From NCBI RefSeq assembly GCF_021018805.1, contig NC_086248.1:23196922-23260921 (forward strand): a stretch of DNA of 64,000 nucleotides. Reading direction: 5' to 3'. This DNA comes from Prinia subflava (Eukaryota > Chordata > Aves > Passeriformes > Cisticolidae). Position numbers and translations under genes: made by a program. Below, in pieces: positions 49,190-61,475 of the stretch. Under the pieces are notes generated by a model. That model worked only from the letters and a program-made list of their open reading frames with translations. It was not told the origin of the DNA and did not search any database. The first letter of the stretch is position 1, and every line of letters begins with the position of its first letter.

Positions 49190-49360
49190 AACAAATAGGG
49201 AAGAAGAAAAATCACAGAGTATTCTGAGCTGGAAGGAAGGGATGCACAAAGATCACCAAAGTCCAGCTCCTGGCCCTGCACAGGACAGCCCCAAGAATCA
49301 CACCATGTGCCTGAGAGCATTGTCCAGATGCTTCTTGAACTCTGCCAGGCTTATTTACTT
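49190..49360 (-). mobile_element. CR1 3' tail fragment, opposite orientation
   Basis: ATCACAGAGTATTCTGAGCT followed by GGAAGGGATGCACAAAGATC and CCAGCTCCTGGCCCTGCACA is the reverse-complement form of a CR1 3' tail. It continues to GCATTGTCCAGATGCTTCTT and GAACTCTGCCAGGCT. It lies about 110 bp from the + strand copy, tail facing tail. Confidence 0.88.
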
Positions 49361-52300
49361 TGATTAAACATAAACATTACAGTTAATTTTAATTATAACT
49401 TTTAAATTCTAGCAACTAAATTATGATCACTGTTCTAGCATGTCATACTTTTATTTTCATGCTGAATAATGTGTTTAAAATAATAGATTGTAGGGAACAA
49501 AAAAAAGGAATAGGATTTAGCAAACATAAGTTATCCAATGTTTATACTTTTTATCCTTTTTATTAGGAATGTCTGTAAGTCTCAATTTGTGTTTGTACTG
49601 ATTTTAATAGTATTTGTGTTTTATCAGTGATGGCCATTTTCCCAATTATGGTATATTCAGCTTCGTGCATCTTTTGTCAAGTAGCACCTCAAGTTTGACA
49701 GCTTGAGGGAGCTCACTTAAAAATGGAAGGAATCAATAATGTAAAAGAAGTTGTGTTTTCCCTAATAGTGCAAGTTTTGTGGAAGAAGATTAAAATCTTG
49801 TATTACACTTACTCCTGTGATTCTCTATGATGGGATAATTGATTTTTATTAATTATGGGTTAAGCATTTCCTTTTTTTAATTGAATGTAAGTTGTTTCTT
49901 GTCCCTATCAGTAAATAAATAGTAAATTGGAGGTTTTTTCTGTATATTGTACATTATTTGAAAGCTGGTAAATCCAGTATATTTTAAAAAATGGATTAAT
50001 TTTCTTCATTTATCACATATAGATGGTTAGGAGTAATCAAATAGCTGTATAAAATGTTATATCTGTAAATGTTTTAAGTATCAAACATTTTTCTTGCCCA
50101 TTTTTTTGTTGTGATTGTATGTCAATGGCACTTCTACCCAGTATCTTTAATGACAAGAAGATTTGATATGCTTTTTTTCCATAGACTACTTGAAACATTT
50201 AATTTTAAGGTAGAAGTGTAATATGCAGGCTAATCTAAAACCAGATTTTTGTGGCCTGATCCTTATGTGGTAGGAAACTTCAGGTTCCTTTGTAAGGCAC
50301 ACTCAAGGCTGCCCAGTTGTTCTGCTGAAATAAATACTGCTACTTATTTTCATATTACTTCAGGTCATGTGATTCTTCATCTGAAAGCTGCAACAATAAA
50401 TAATAATGGACAAGGAATGAAAGAGTATACTCTTTTAAGGTTTTATCATGTTAACATAATTTAGAAATTTGAACTCAGACTTAGCATTACTTCCAGTCTT
50501 AAAAATAAACTTAAGGCTTATCTGAGTGAATTTTATATATTTATGGTAATGTGGAAGGCAAATATTATCTTAATTGGCAAAAAGACTTAAACTAAGACCC
50601 ATTGTACAGCAATCAATGTTGTTCAGAAAATCTGGAATATCATTCTGTTGTTTGGTGCAAGAAATCATTGTGTTTAATTTAGATTTATGAGTTTTACCTG
50701 AGGTTCTAGGTCCTATGGGACTTAATGCTGCTAAATACTGTTTATGTCTTTAAAAGCATACATGTGAAAACTTCCTTAGATTTGAGGTGCCTTTTGTTTT
50801 TTTTCAGCTTTGGAAGAAAATAGGCTCCCTAAAAATATTTTATAATGTCCTCTATTGACCTTCTGTTATGTCTTTGTAAAAAACAAATGAGACCTGAAGA
50901 AGAAAACTGTTTCTTCTTTGATTCCTTGTTTTCTTTATCTTCACAAGAAATTGAATTGTAGCTAATTATTAAAACAAAAGAGGACAAGTATTTCTGAGAA
51001 GAGGAACAGGTTGAGAATTATTTTGATGTAGTCAAATTTGCTAAAGCCTAATAGCACTTGTCCTAGAGCACATAACAAACTACATAAAATTTTTATAAAC
51101 CATTAATATGCTCTCTCTTAGTATCTGAGGGGGACACATACATTTTCAGAAGACTTGTAGAAATTATGTTCTGTGTAATAAAAATTTGGTGTTTGCCCAT
51201 GCTTCAGTAATATCTACAATAATAATAACAACCCAAGGTATTAAATATTTTGTGCATGTGTACCTGAAGGATTACTGATGATGACAAATTTGGACTTAAT
51301 TCCTTCATAGTTGACGTAAATACCTGTATGGATAAGTACAAAATAGTAGATACAACATAGCTTAATTTAAGTGACGCTTCATTACAGTATTTTTAAAGTA
51401 GAGAACTGTACTATAGAAAAAAAAATATTAGATAGACATTGTTTATTCGATTGAGCAGAACCAGCTCATTTTGCCTAATCATTGCTTATCAATTCAACAG
51501 AAATATCAAATGGGATTTTGATGTTCTGGTTCAAAACTTCTTGTCATTGGTGTTAAAATTACCACACATGAGTAGAAGCTTAAATTGCAAAGTAAAATCA
51601 CTCTAATTCGTGACAATGCTTCAGGGGGCTCAGTTGTTGATTTTGGTGCCAATCATTGAGCAGTGTTTTGGAAGAGCATTTAGGGGATCTAATGGACCAC
51701 AGTGGCAGGACTTACCTGCATATTTGAACTTAGTTTAGGGACAACTAACACTGGATGCAATTGCTTCAAAAAGTTCTGTCAATTTTGAAGTCCTCTAGGA
51801 AAAGCTGCTAAAGATGAAAAGTCATTATTTGTGCCTGAGTGACTGCTTTAAAAAGAAGTAATCAGGAAAAAACAAAAAAACAGTGATGCTTGAGACCTAT
51901 AAGATGGAAAAGCTGGAAAGTGCTTGAGAAGGGCTGATAGGAACGGAATTTCAAAGAATAGCCCTTATTAATGTAGTGCCTAAGATCCAAGAGCTGATAA
52001 TCAGTGATATGGGACATTATCCTCTCTTCCTGCTTTCCTGTAAATATGAAGAACCCACAGCAGTGAACCCTAACTGGAAAGAAGTCCAAGAATACAAGTT
52101 TTAAGACTTTAAGCCTGAGTGGGACAGGTTCTGTGGAGCATGAGCAATCAGGCCACTAGTAGTAAGAAGAATATTACACCATTTTACAGTGTTAGCCCCC
52201 AGTCCAAGCTACCCCTCAAGAAAAACCCAAAAAACCTGAAATAATCTCATGAAATTAATGGACTACTATGGGTAAAGCACTGGAGTACATGATCTCCCTA

Positions 52301-52737
52301 CATCCTATGCAGTCATGTAATTAGGGTTTTTTAAGATTCAAAATACATCTTTAAAAATTCTGATTTTTATGGAAAAAGAGGTAATTTCTTTTTCTTTATT
52401 GTGTGGCAAGATATTTTGTTCTCTTCTACTTGTTATCACTCTTCCTCAGTAATTGAAAATTATGACCCTCAATGCAATACTAAATAAAATCAACATAGCT
52501 ATTAGTTATCTCTTTATTACGTGACACTATATACCTGAATATTGAATTTAAATCAATAATTGTATCTGAAAACCAGGTTTACATTTGTTGCACAAAAATT
52601 ACTGCAATAAATTTTGACTAGTTTAAAGGTTGTTATTTTAAAGAGAGTAATCATAGTGGATTGTAATTTGATGTTCTGTCACCTCAAGGATTAAGAGTTT
52701 AAGTAGCTGACAGAGGCAAAACAAACGATTCTTAATT

Positions 52738-52778
52738 ATGTATGCATACTATATATGCATATATGCATATATATATAG
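52738..52778. repeat. AT-rich (GCATAT)-type simple repeat
   Basis: Alternating purine-pyrimidine TATGCATAC, ATATATGCATATATGCATAT and so on, largely self-complementary. Confidence 0.85.
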
Positions 52779-53698
52779 GGATAGTACCCTTCAGTATTTT
52801 CCAAAACTAATCAAAGAAGCTTAGTTAGCAGGAGCTAAATTTAGGCCACTTTAATCACTAATTGAACTTTCTTAAACTGATTTCATCCATTTCTTTGAAA
52901 TGCAAAATGACAAATGATCTGAAGTAGACTTTATTGAATGACATTTGGGAAGAATTCTCTCCCTAAATTTAGAATAATTAAAGCTTAATTGTATAAAAGA
53001 TGGATCAAAATTTTTCATCTTAGGCAGGCAAGCTAATTTCTCAAATGATTCAGAAGTTTATTATTTAGTTCTTAGGAAAGTCATCCTGACAGAATTGAAG
53101 CATTAAATATTTATTAAATCATAAAATATATAATGAAAAATACTACTTTTTGACAGAGTGCATTCTTATGGATGGTGCCTTTTCATATATAATAGGTCTG
53201 ATATGCCTTTATGTGCACAGAATCTTTACCTGCTAACAGCTTGCTAGATTTGTGTGCAAACTGTTTGAAAACAAGCTTCAGACCTTCATGTCATTTTAGA
53301 TTAAGTGTGTACTGAAAGCATTGATGTGTCAATAAGAAAAAGAAAATCTAGCCACTGAGGCTTCATACCGAAATAGCTCTATGCAGAGAAATTGCACATT
53401 TTATAAGAAATAGCAATTTAGCAGATTCTCTACTTGTAGTTAATATATGGTTTTCAAAATATAGGAAATTGGGAGTTTACAACTGGTTAATTTCTGAGAA
53501 CAGATACTCAAAGATGAAGTCAGATGCTTGAGTGTCATTCCTTTTCCCTAAATGAAATGCAGTGAAAAAAATAAGTGGTACAAATTATTAAGAAGTATCT
53601 TAAGGGTGCATAGCACTGTGCTATGATAAAATAACAGGTTGCAGTCTCATTTCATAAGATTACATTTTTCATTTTAAGTTTCTAAATTTGGTTTCTAG

Positions 53699-53811
53699 GT
53701 GCTGAGAATGAAATCTCAGAGTGTCATGTTGCTGATGGCTCTTGCAAAATTTTTAACAAACGAAAGAATAAGCACACTGGGGGCCTAAGAAAAGCTGGAA
53801 GACTCCAAAAG
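53699..53811 (+). CDS. MCPH1: MCPH1 coding exon 9
   Basis: The acceptor is AATTTGGTTTCTAG and the donor GTCAGT. Joined to exon 8 the frame reads TTGAENEISECHVADG and ends GGLRKAGRLQK, parallel to human LKKSGRGKKPTRTL just before BRCT2. It ends in phase 0. It is shorter than the corresponding human stretch, which carries extra sequence, so part of that region is either lost or encoded elsewhere. Confidence 0.9.
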
Positions 53812-54026
53812 GTCAGTTTAACTGGACATTTTCTGTGTCAAGCTCTTTCGTGGAGGATTGTTGAGTGCCTGAGTATGTACAAAAATTAAAATACATTCTC
53901 TTTGCAGTATCAGTTTTAAAACTTTCCTGAATCTCACTTTTCTTGAACTATTATGCTAATGGTCTTGGTGTATAACCATAAAACTGAGCTCTCTGGTAAC
54001 TCCTGGTGGCTGAGACCATGCCAAGC

Positions 54027-54079
54027 TGACATCATAAGGGATGATGTCAAACTGAAAAAATGCTCAAACTGAAAAAAGC
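54027..54079. repeat. Inverted repeat next to a 17-nt tandem duplication
   Basis: TGACATCAT (54027-54035), AAGGG, ATGATGTCA (54041-54049) is an exact inverted repeat. It overlaps two consecutive copies of TCAAACTGAAAAAATGC (54047-54063) and TCAAACTGAAAAAAGC (54064-54079). Confidence 0.9.
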
Positions 54080-57000
54080 TGAAAAGCCACTGAAGTTACC
54101 TGCAAAGATGCCTGTCCCTTTTGGAGGAGTTATGAAATGCAGCAGGGTTGTTTATTTGTTTTATACTCGATCATTGCCAGTGGATATTTCTGCAGAATAA
54201 GGATTTATGCAAGATTTTCTTTTAGGTTCTGGAAGAAGTAATTTTGCTGTAAAAAAGGGAGAGAGGATTGAGCACTGAATATTTTTTTAAGTGTTTTCCC
54301 TTTGTGAAAGTCTTTTAAGTAAACAGAAAACTGATCAGGAAAATAAATATTAGTTCTTTTAATCAGTAACTAGCAATTGAAATCAGTGCTGAGTTCTTTT
54401 GAGAATGCAAAGTCCTAAAGCACTAAAGGATGTCTGCTGTTGTTAACTATTTGAAATGAGTTAGGTGTTTTATTGGTAGATACTGGAAGAGTTTCAGAGA
54501 CTGATCACAGATTTTTCAAACTTTTTTTATGTAAAGGTTTTGTGCAGGTGCAATTACTAAGTTGTTCAACATTTTAAACATCCTGAAGATGGGATATTAA
54601 TCTCTGTGGATCAGTGATCTCTGGATTAAAGTGATTATTTGACTTGTCTGCATCTTATTACTTTTTACTTTTTTTTAAGTATTTATTCCCTTTATTTTCC
54701 TAAATATATTATGTGTAAAATTAATAATTAGAATGTATAAATCACTCTAGATGTGTATCCTATGGAAGCATTTAACACAGTTGTACTCTTAAGGCTAAAG
54801 TACCTCTCCAGAACAGTTTCATTTCCTGGCACAGAAATCTGACTAAAGCTGCTGTATATAAACCCACAAACCACACTCAATGGCTCTTTCTAAGGCCATT
54901 TGCAGTAAAAGTACTTGAAGATTTGTCAGGTTTGTTGGCACTGATTCCTTCTCCAGTGAAATTGCTCAACAAGAACATTATACATCAGTGCTAATTACGA
55001 CTAATTTCTCTTAAGATCTCAATGTAATGATTATGTACTGAAGAGAAGCAAAAAGCACTATGAAATTCTTTTTACTGTTCCCCTTTTTCTCATCTGGCCT
55101 TACAGTCAGAGGTCTTTCAGTGGTTCTACCTGGTGTCTGCTTGCAAAGCATGCTCTGTGAGGTGTTTAACAATAGCAAAGCTTAGTAGGTGCTAGAGAAA
55201 ATTCCTATTCAGTGTTTTGAGATGGCTTCTTTTATCCACCAATTTAAGCTTGGTAATAATACCATTTCACTCAAATATCAATCAAATAGCAGTGCATCAT
55301 TTCATTCATGTCATGAATGCTTTTTAAAACTTACTTTACAGGTGTTCATTGTCAGCTTGACTATGCAGATTCATATGGAGACAGTTTTGGAGAAAGACAG
55401 GGATTTGACTGAAAAGTAAAATTAAAAAAACTTCACAAAAAGGTGCTATGTGATTAACCAGGTGCTATGTCTGGCAATGAGACTGTTGCACTGAAAAGTT
55501 AAAATTTAAAGAGAATATTGTTTTAAACAAAGTCAAACTATGTAAATTTTTGTAAATAATTGTGTTGCAAAATCTCTCTCATACCAATCAAATGATGTTC
55601 TTGAAGCTTTATAAAAGCAACTAAACATTATACACCATTTCTGTTTAATACTTTTTTCAGTGGCTAGGGCTTAAACATTGCAACTTTTTGCTAGCTTTTG
55701 GCAATGTAAAAGTTCAGTTAGAAAATGTTAGTTTCCTTTGCCTAAAGAAAAAAGTGGGAGAGAAATGGCACAAATATTTTAAAAAATATTATTTATTGAT
55801 TTGTAGTATTATGAAGAATTTTCTAACATGTATTTAAATATTAAAAGAAATTCTATGCTAAAACTACAACTGCAAAAAAAAAGCCATTTCCTAGACACTT
55901 TCATGTACAAACATTTCCACAAATGAGACTCTGTGACTCTTCAGACAGACCATATTGCTGGGAATCTGTTGTGAGATCTGTTAAATTCATTACTTTGCTT
56001 CCCAAAATAGGAGACAGCTATGTAAATTGCAGCTATCTTTTTTACAAAAAAAGGGTTTGAAATATAATGCCTCCTTAAAAATGTTTTAGATACCTGCTGA
56101 ATGTAATTCCCAGGTAATTAGAGTACTTTAGTTACAACTCATTCATTGTGGTGTGTGTTGCAGTGAACACTACAATTCTAACACATTCAGTACAGTGAAT
56201 GCATGTCAATAGGCCTTTGGAGTTCACTATGTGATGGTAAATATTAAAAAAGCCATGGAAAAATATCTTTAGGAAACGGGACTAGGTCTAAGTGTTAACA
56301 TCATTAACTTCTATGGTTCTTTCAATTTTTCATTTGTAGTTTTCATTTCATTCTTTAAGAGAAAACAAGCTAAAGGTTCTGTATTTCTCTCCTGTGCTGT
56401 TGAGTTATGCTTTTGTTTTCTTCAAAACTTCGTGTAGGTTGAGTTTCTTGTGTTTTATTTTAGCTGAAATCAAAACTAAGAATGACTTCAGATACTTGTA
56501 TATCACAATTTTAGATTAAAGTACTAATAGTTTCTTTATCTATACTCATTATATAGGCATGTAGATTTTACTGTTAATGTAGAAGATGTCTAATCAAATA
56601 TATGTAAAATTGTACTGTCAACAAACAAAAGCCATAAAGACAGAATAGTTTATAATAGCAGCTGCATGCATGTTTGGGGAAGATAAGTAAGATTTTCATG
56701 AATCTTTAATGGCTTCAGAGAAACAATTACTGGATTTAAAACAACATCACTGCCACCCCAAAACCAGGAGTTTTGGTGTGTTCAGAGGCAGTGCATACAG
56801 ACAAATTTATAAAATTGACTCTTAGTTTTGAGACAGAGTTGGTAAGGATAAACTGTTGATTAATGCTTGTGAATGTCAGCAGGTGGCTTCCCTGGTCTAG
56901 AAATCTAAGTTGATGATATTGGATCGCAGGGATGAAATAAACCCTTTATGCATTGTGATGTGTTTCTTAATTATTCTATGAAGTTGGATAGATAGTTTGT

Positions 57001-58013
57001 TGTTGCTTTGCATAGGGAGGACAAAGTGAAATAACTAAAATTCTTCTTAAAGCCAAAAGTGTATTCAAACAAGTTATTTACAGTAGTGGTGAATTGCTGA
57101 GTGCTCATTTCATTGCTTATTGTCCCAAAAAACTTGACATTTATTACAGCACCTGCTACATGTCACAAATTAAATATTTTGTACTTTAAAAAGATCAGAG
57201 ACTCATTATTATTAACCGGTTAGCTGCCATTTTTATCCAAATGAAAATTGTTTTGTAGTTTTAGAGGGATATGAGAGGTGATGGACGTTTTTTAAAGCAT
57301 CTAAGAGTCTCACATCACTAGAAATGCAATTGGAATAAATTGTAAAGTTAAAAATAACCTCTAAAATACTGTTTTCTGAGTGAAAAGAAGAAACTCTTTA
57401 ACCATGTGAAAAAATCTGATAAGCGTCATGAGGAATAATTTAAAACATTTTTACAAAGAAGACAGTATGGACTTAACTGAAATTCCTTCAGTTTTGTTTT
57501 TAAACAGATTCGTCTTGGCTCGTATTTCTGTGGTTCTTGGATTTAGGTGAGGATACATCAACACTGAACTTAAGACATTTTTTGAGAGAAAATTTTTACC
57601 ACCAATCTAAGCTCATGCAGTGGAACAAATAGTGTGGAGCAGGCCATGTTAGACCCTGTTATCACAATCTTTTTAAAAATTACTGTATTCATGGCAAAAC
57701 AAATTTTAATATCCTGAAAAATCTTTAACCATAAAACACAAAGCATCTTGCCAGATGCTCAGGAAAGTAACTTTATGACTATATTTTATATGTGGATTCA
57801 CAGACTTGTCTTAGATGGTATTACTTTAGGGAACAACCAAGTTCTATGTTTTCCTTCCAGTTTTGATTTGTAGTTGCTTTGAATAGGTACATATTTTAAA
57901 TACTGATATTTGACATGTTATGACTTTGAGACACATGAATAGGACACTGAATTAGACAAGGTGGAAGCATGCAAGCTCTGTTACAGTTAACAAAAAACTG
58001 CAAGTATCTACCT

Positions 58014-58480
58014 TCATGGTTTGGGGAAAATACCTGATGTAATGGGGGTGGTCAGAGGATAGCACCATGAAGGATACCTTTGAATCCCGTGGTTTGGGAC
58101 AGTTTTAAAAATGCTTCTGATATGATTAATCCCATGACTATTTTCACTCAAACTTTGCAAGGCAATTCTGGTTCTGGACTTTCTCCAGCTAGTGAATTTG
58201 TCTCCCCACACTTCTCCCACGTCAAGTGGAGGGCTTCCAGGACAGAAGCCATAGTCTTGGCATCTCCTGCTGTTTGGCATATGCCATAGTCTTGGCATCT
58301 CCTCCATGCACCTTACATTGCATGCTTTGGGCCATATCCTAATGTCAACAGCTTTGTTATCACCCCTTAGGGATGCTACCACTCCTGACAGGATTATCTC
58401 CTGTAGATGAATCTAATGGATTGATTTATGACCTTGAGTCCCCAGAAATCATTCTCTTTATGACAGGTTTCATATTAGCT
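58014..58480 (-). other. Unassigned block with open frame and internal duplication
   Basis: A less AT-rich block holds a 122-codon open frame on the - strand (58014-58382) and an exact 21-bp direct repeat, GCCATAGTCTTGGCATCTCCT, at 58248-58268 and 58283-58303. I do not recognise the product. It may be a decayed retroelement or retrovirus-derived fragment, or chance. No LTRs or target-site duplications were seen. Confidence 0.3.
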
Positions 58481-61261
58481 ATTTGGGACTATGTACTGAA
58501 GTGCTGTGGTCTATTTCTTAATTTTTAAAAAGTGCCTTTTAAAATCAGTACCTTTCTAGGGCAAAAGGCACATGCTCCTCTCAGCTCAAGCTGTTTCCTG
58601 TTGTTCCAGAGACACTTGCAGCTGGTGTTCATACTCTTGTATGTGTTGCTGTTTGGAACACTAGAAATGTGCTGTGACAGTGAAACCTGAGGTGGTTGAC
58701 TGTAGCTTGTCATCTTAGCAGGCAGGATAATAATGATCCAGGAACTCAATTTGCCCAATTTTTTATATAAAATTATCACTAAAGTTCTGTTCACTCAACA
58801 AATTAGCATATTGGTTATTTCTTAGAACCTTCTTCTAAAAGAAGTCATAGAGGCTTAAGTAGATGAAGAGTTTTGTTTTTGGTTTTTTTGTCTTCATAGA
58901 ATTAAGGAAAAAAAACCCCACTTCACTGTTCCTTTTTTGGTTTTTTTTCCTAGAAGATTGGTAGGTTTGGTGACTTTTGATTAAGAGACTATTTATGCGG
59001 TTTCACATAAATTCAGAACATATTTTTTACTACTACTTTTAGGCACGTAGGAAATTGCTCAAGATCTATCTATGGTGAATGGTAGACAAAGATAAGCACC
59101 AAGAATAATATCCTGGAATCTCAAGTTACTTGAAGTACATTTATGTCATTCTCCATCCTTTTAAATAAAAGTCTGTGGCATTCTTGAATTTAATGATAGA
59201 AGGAAGGCTTAGGTGCAAAAAGCAAATGCAGCTTTCTGGCTCAGAGCATGAAGGGAACAGTACAGAAATACTGTGCAAGAAGTCAGATTATAGAGTCCAT
59301 GCTTGAAGCATGGCTCATTGCTGAAGATATGTATGAACGCTGTTCTTTTCCAGTTTTGAGGTGCATAGTGTTCACAACCATCATGCCAGAAAACCACATT
59401 ATCCACTGGACTGCAGCTGGCTTGGCAGAGAATAACTGTAAAACTGAATTCCCTCTTGGAATCAGCAACTATCAGGAGGAAAAGCAACTGCTGCTTAGAT
59501 CCTCTTTTGGTATTTTTAAATTTAGCTTTTGGAAAAATGAACACCCTACACAAGACTGTTCGTATCTGGCATGGCTCTACAGGCTGGAAATTCTTTTGTT
59601 AATGGGTGTTCTTTCTAAATTATAGTCTTGCAGCTCTTGAAAATTGTTGAAAATCAATCTGAACAAAAGACTTCCTAAACTCCTTTTCATCAGCATTTGA
59701 CATGTCTTCATTAAGATTTTTTTTAATAATTTGACAAATAACTCCATCTGTTTCTTCATTGAAATTAAACATTTGATAGATTATTGGTGTGATCTTTGTA
59801 GAATTGAATTATGAGCTTACACACAAATCTGTGTGGAACAGAAATATAAATATGCAATCAATCAAATAGGAAAAAATCTTGCAACACATTACATATGCAC
59901 TACAAAAATCATTTGTGTTTCAAAGTTATGCTAGCAAGTAAGATTAATTAATAATACTTCAAGATATTAAAAAAATGGGATGGGTTTTAAAAAAATTATT
60001 ATTCTACCCTTCCTAATATTGCTGTTGCACTTTAAAGCATGAAGTAAATATTGTGCAGTTGTTTACCATATGGTCTGCAAGGCTATAAAGCTTTAAGTCA
60101 GGTTATTGATTATCATCAATGAGGGGGTTAAAATCTTGTCAGCAAAGTATTTACTGAAGTTTAAAATCTTGTTTCTTAACACGAAGTTAACATAAATCCT
60201 GGCTTGAGTCTTTTGGGCTGCAACCATCACCTCAAATCCCACTCATTGTTGCATAATTGTCAGTCTCCAGAAGACTTCAACTATCCAAATTAGCCTCACA
60301 CTGCTAACAATTGTGCAAACCCACCATGTAACAGTTGGGGTGAAGCAAAATGGTTCTTTCCCTCTTAAAATGGTTCCATGCCTACAGCCTGCACAATGGA
60401 AATGTGTCGCTGTGCCTCAGTTCTTCTGCTCAGTGGTTCATTGTGAGTAGAGTTAATGAGCCGTTGATGTCTCCAATGAAGTAGCTGAGGCAAACATTAA
60501 TTTCTAATGAACCTTCCATGGATGGTGGAAAGCATCATGACCAAAAATTGAGTGCTGACAAGGTCTCAAATATCAAGCAATTATTTCACTGAAGCTACTC
60601 TACTGTTGCCCACTAACCTTGTGGCTTCTTTTTTTATCTTAAAGTAAGGCCATAGGGTAACTCATCTGAAGCTCTATAAAGTGCTTTTAATTGGTCATAA
60701 GTCACCTGTCTGGAGGCATTGTTCACTTCACTGCATCATTATGAAAAAAAAAATCAATTTTTTTGTTTGAACAGATGAAACAGATTCATTCTATATCATA
60801 CTTAAATTTTTGTTTGAATTATTTGTAGAAGGGTACAAATTAGTTTTCTTAATCTTGGTGAGGCTGGGGTTGTGGAGGAGAAGTTCATATAACCTAAAAT
60901 TTCATCAGAAAAAGGTTAACTGTGCATGACTTTTTCACAGATCACTTAAGAAGTGAGTATACATTGGACATTATTTGGTACTAATGATAGAATTAATTTG
61001 TGCCTTAGTGTTGTCTTTAAAAGGTTTCTGCATGCCTATACAAGTTTCCTCTCTCACACAGAGTTACCTCGTGATAGCGCTTGTTCCTCTTTTTCCTGTC
61101 TTTTGACTTTTTGGGATAAACAACTACCATTCCTTCACCTGAGCTTTCATCTTAGACTGTAATGTTAGGATCTAAAGTATAAAGTAGCTTTCTCCTCCCC
61201 TTAGCATCTCACTTCTTGAGGCTCACGTCTGTCACACTGGTAATCCTGCTGTCTCTTGCTG

Positions 61262-61475
61262 ATACTAGGAAAAGGTTCTTCACCCAGAGGATGAACGGGC
61301 ACTGGAACAGGCTTTTCAGGCAGTGGTCACAGCACCAGCCTGACAGAGTTTAAATGTTCTAACACTCAGACACACAGTGTGACTCTTAGGGTGTCCTGTG
61401 CAGGGCAAGGAGTTGGACTTTGATGACCCTTGTGGGTACTTTCCAACCAAGGATACTCTATGGTTTTGTGATTTC
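61262..61475 (+). mobile_element. CR1 3' tail fragment, intron 9
   Basis: GGAAAAGGTTCTTCACCCAG, GGGCACTGGAACAGGCTTTT, GGCAGTGGTCACAGCACCAG, then AAGGAGTTGGACTTTGATGA and TACTTTCCAACCAAGG, followed by CTATGGTTTTGTG, give the CR1 3' end order on the + strand. Confidence 0.9.

Larger units (their letters stand above)
46740..53698 (+). other. MCPH1 intron 8
   Basis: GT-AG intron of 7 kb. It contains the possible alternative 3' end at its start, a purine-rich GATGAA minisatellite near 47199-47241, two CR1 fragments at 47862-49360, and about 4.3 kb (49361-53698) of AT-rich sequence in which I see only a (GCATAT)-type tract at 52738-52778. Confidence 0.9.
32037..53811 (+). other. MCPH1: MCPH1 (microcephalin) gene, exons 1-9, 3' end outside window
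   Basis: Coding exons: 32037-32055, 34148-34239, 36552-36670, 41267-41351, 41924-42044, 42341-42481, 43448-43543, 45741-46739, 53699-53811. They total 1785 nt, 595 codons, with no stop or frameshift, and every junction is GT-AG with matching phase. The product is a nuclear and centrosomal protein that acts in DNA-damage signalling and in restraining condensin II and premature chromosome condensation; these roles are known from human and mouse. Residues about 4-80 form BRCT1, which has the conserved VSVLWVEK. Residues 393-398 (KKRKKR) look like a nuclear localisation signal. The last codons (LRKAGRLQK) align with human MCPH1 just before the KPTRTLVMTS segment that opens BRCT2. BRCT2/3 must lie to the right. 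Intact phase and conservation indicate a working gene. Confidence 0.97.
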
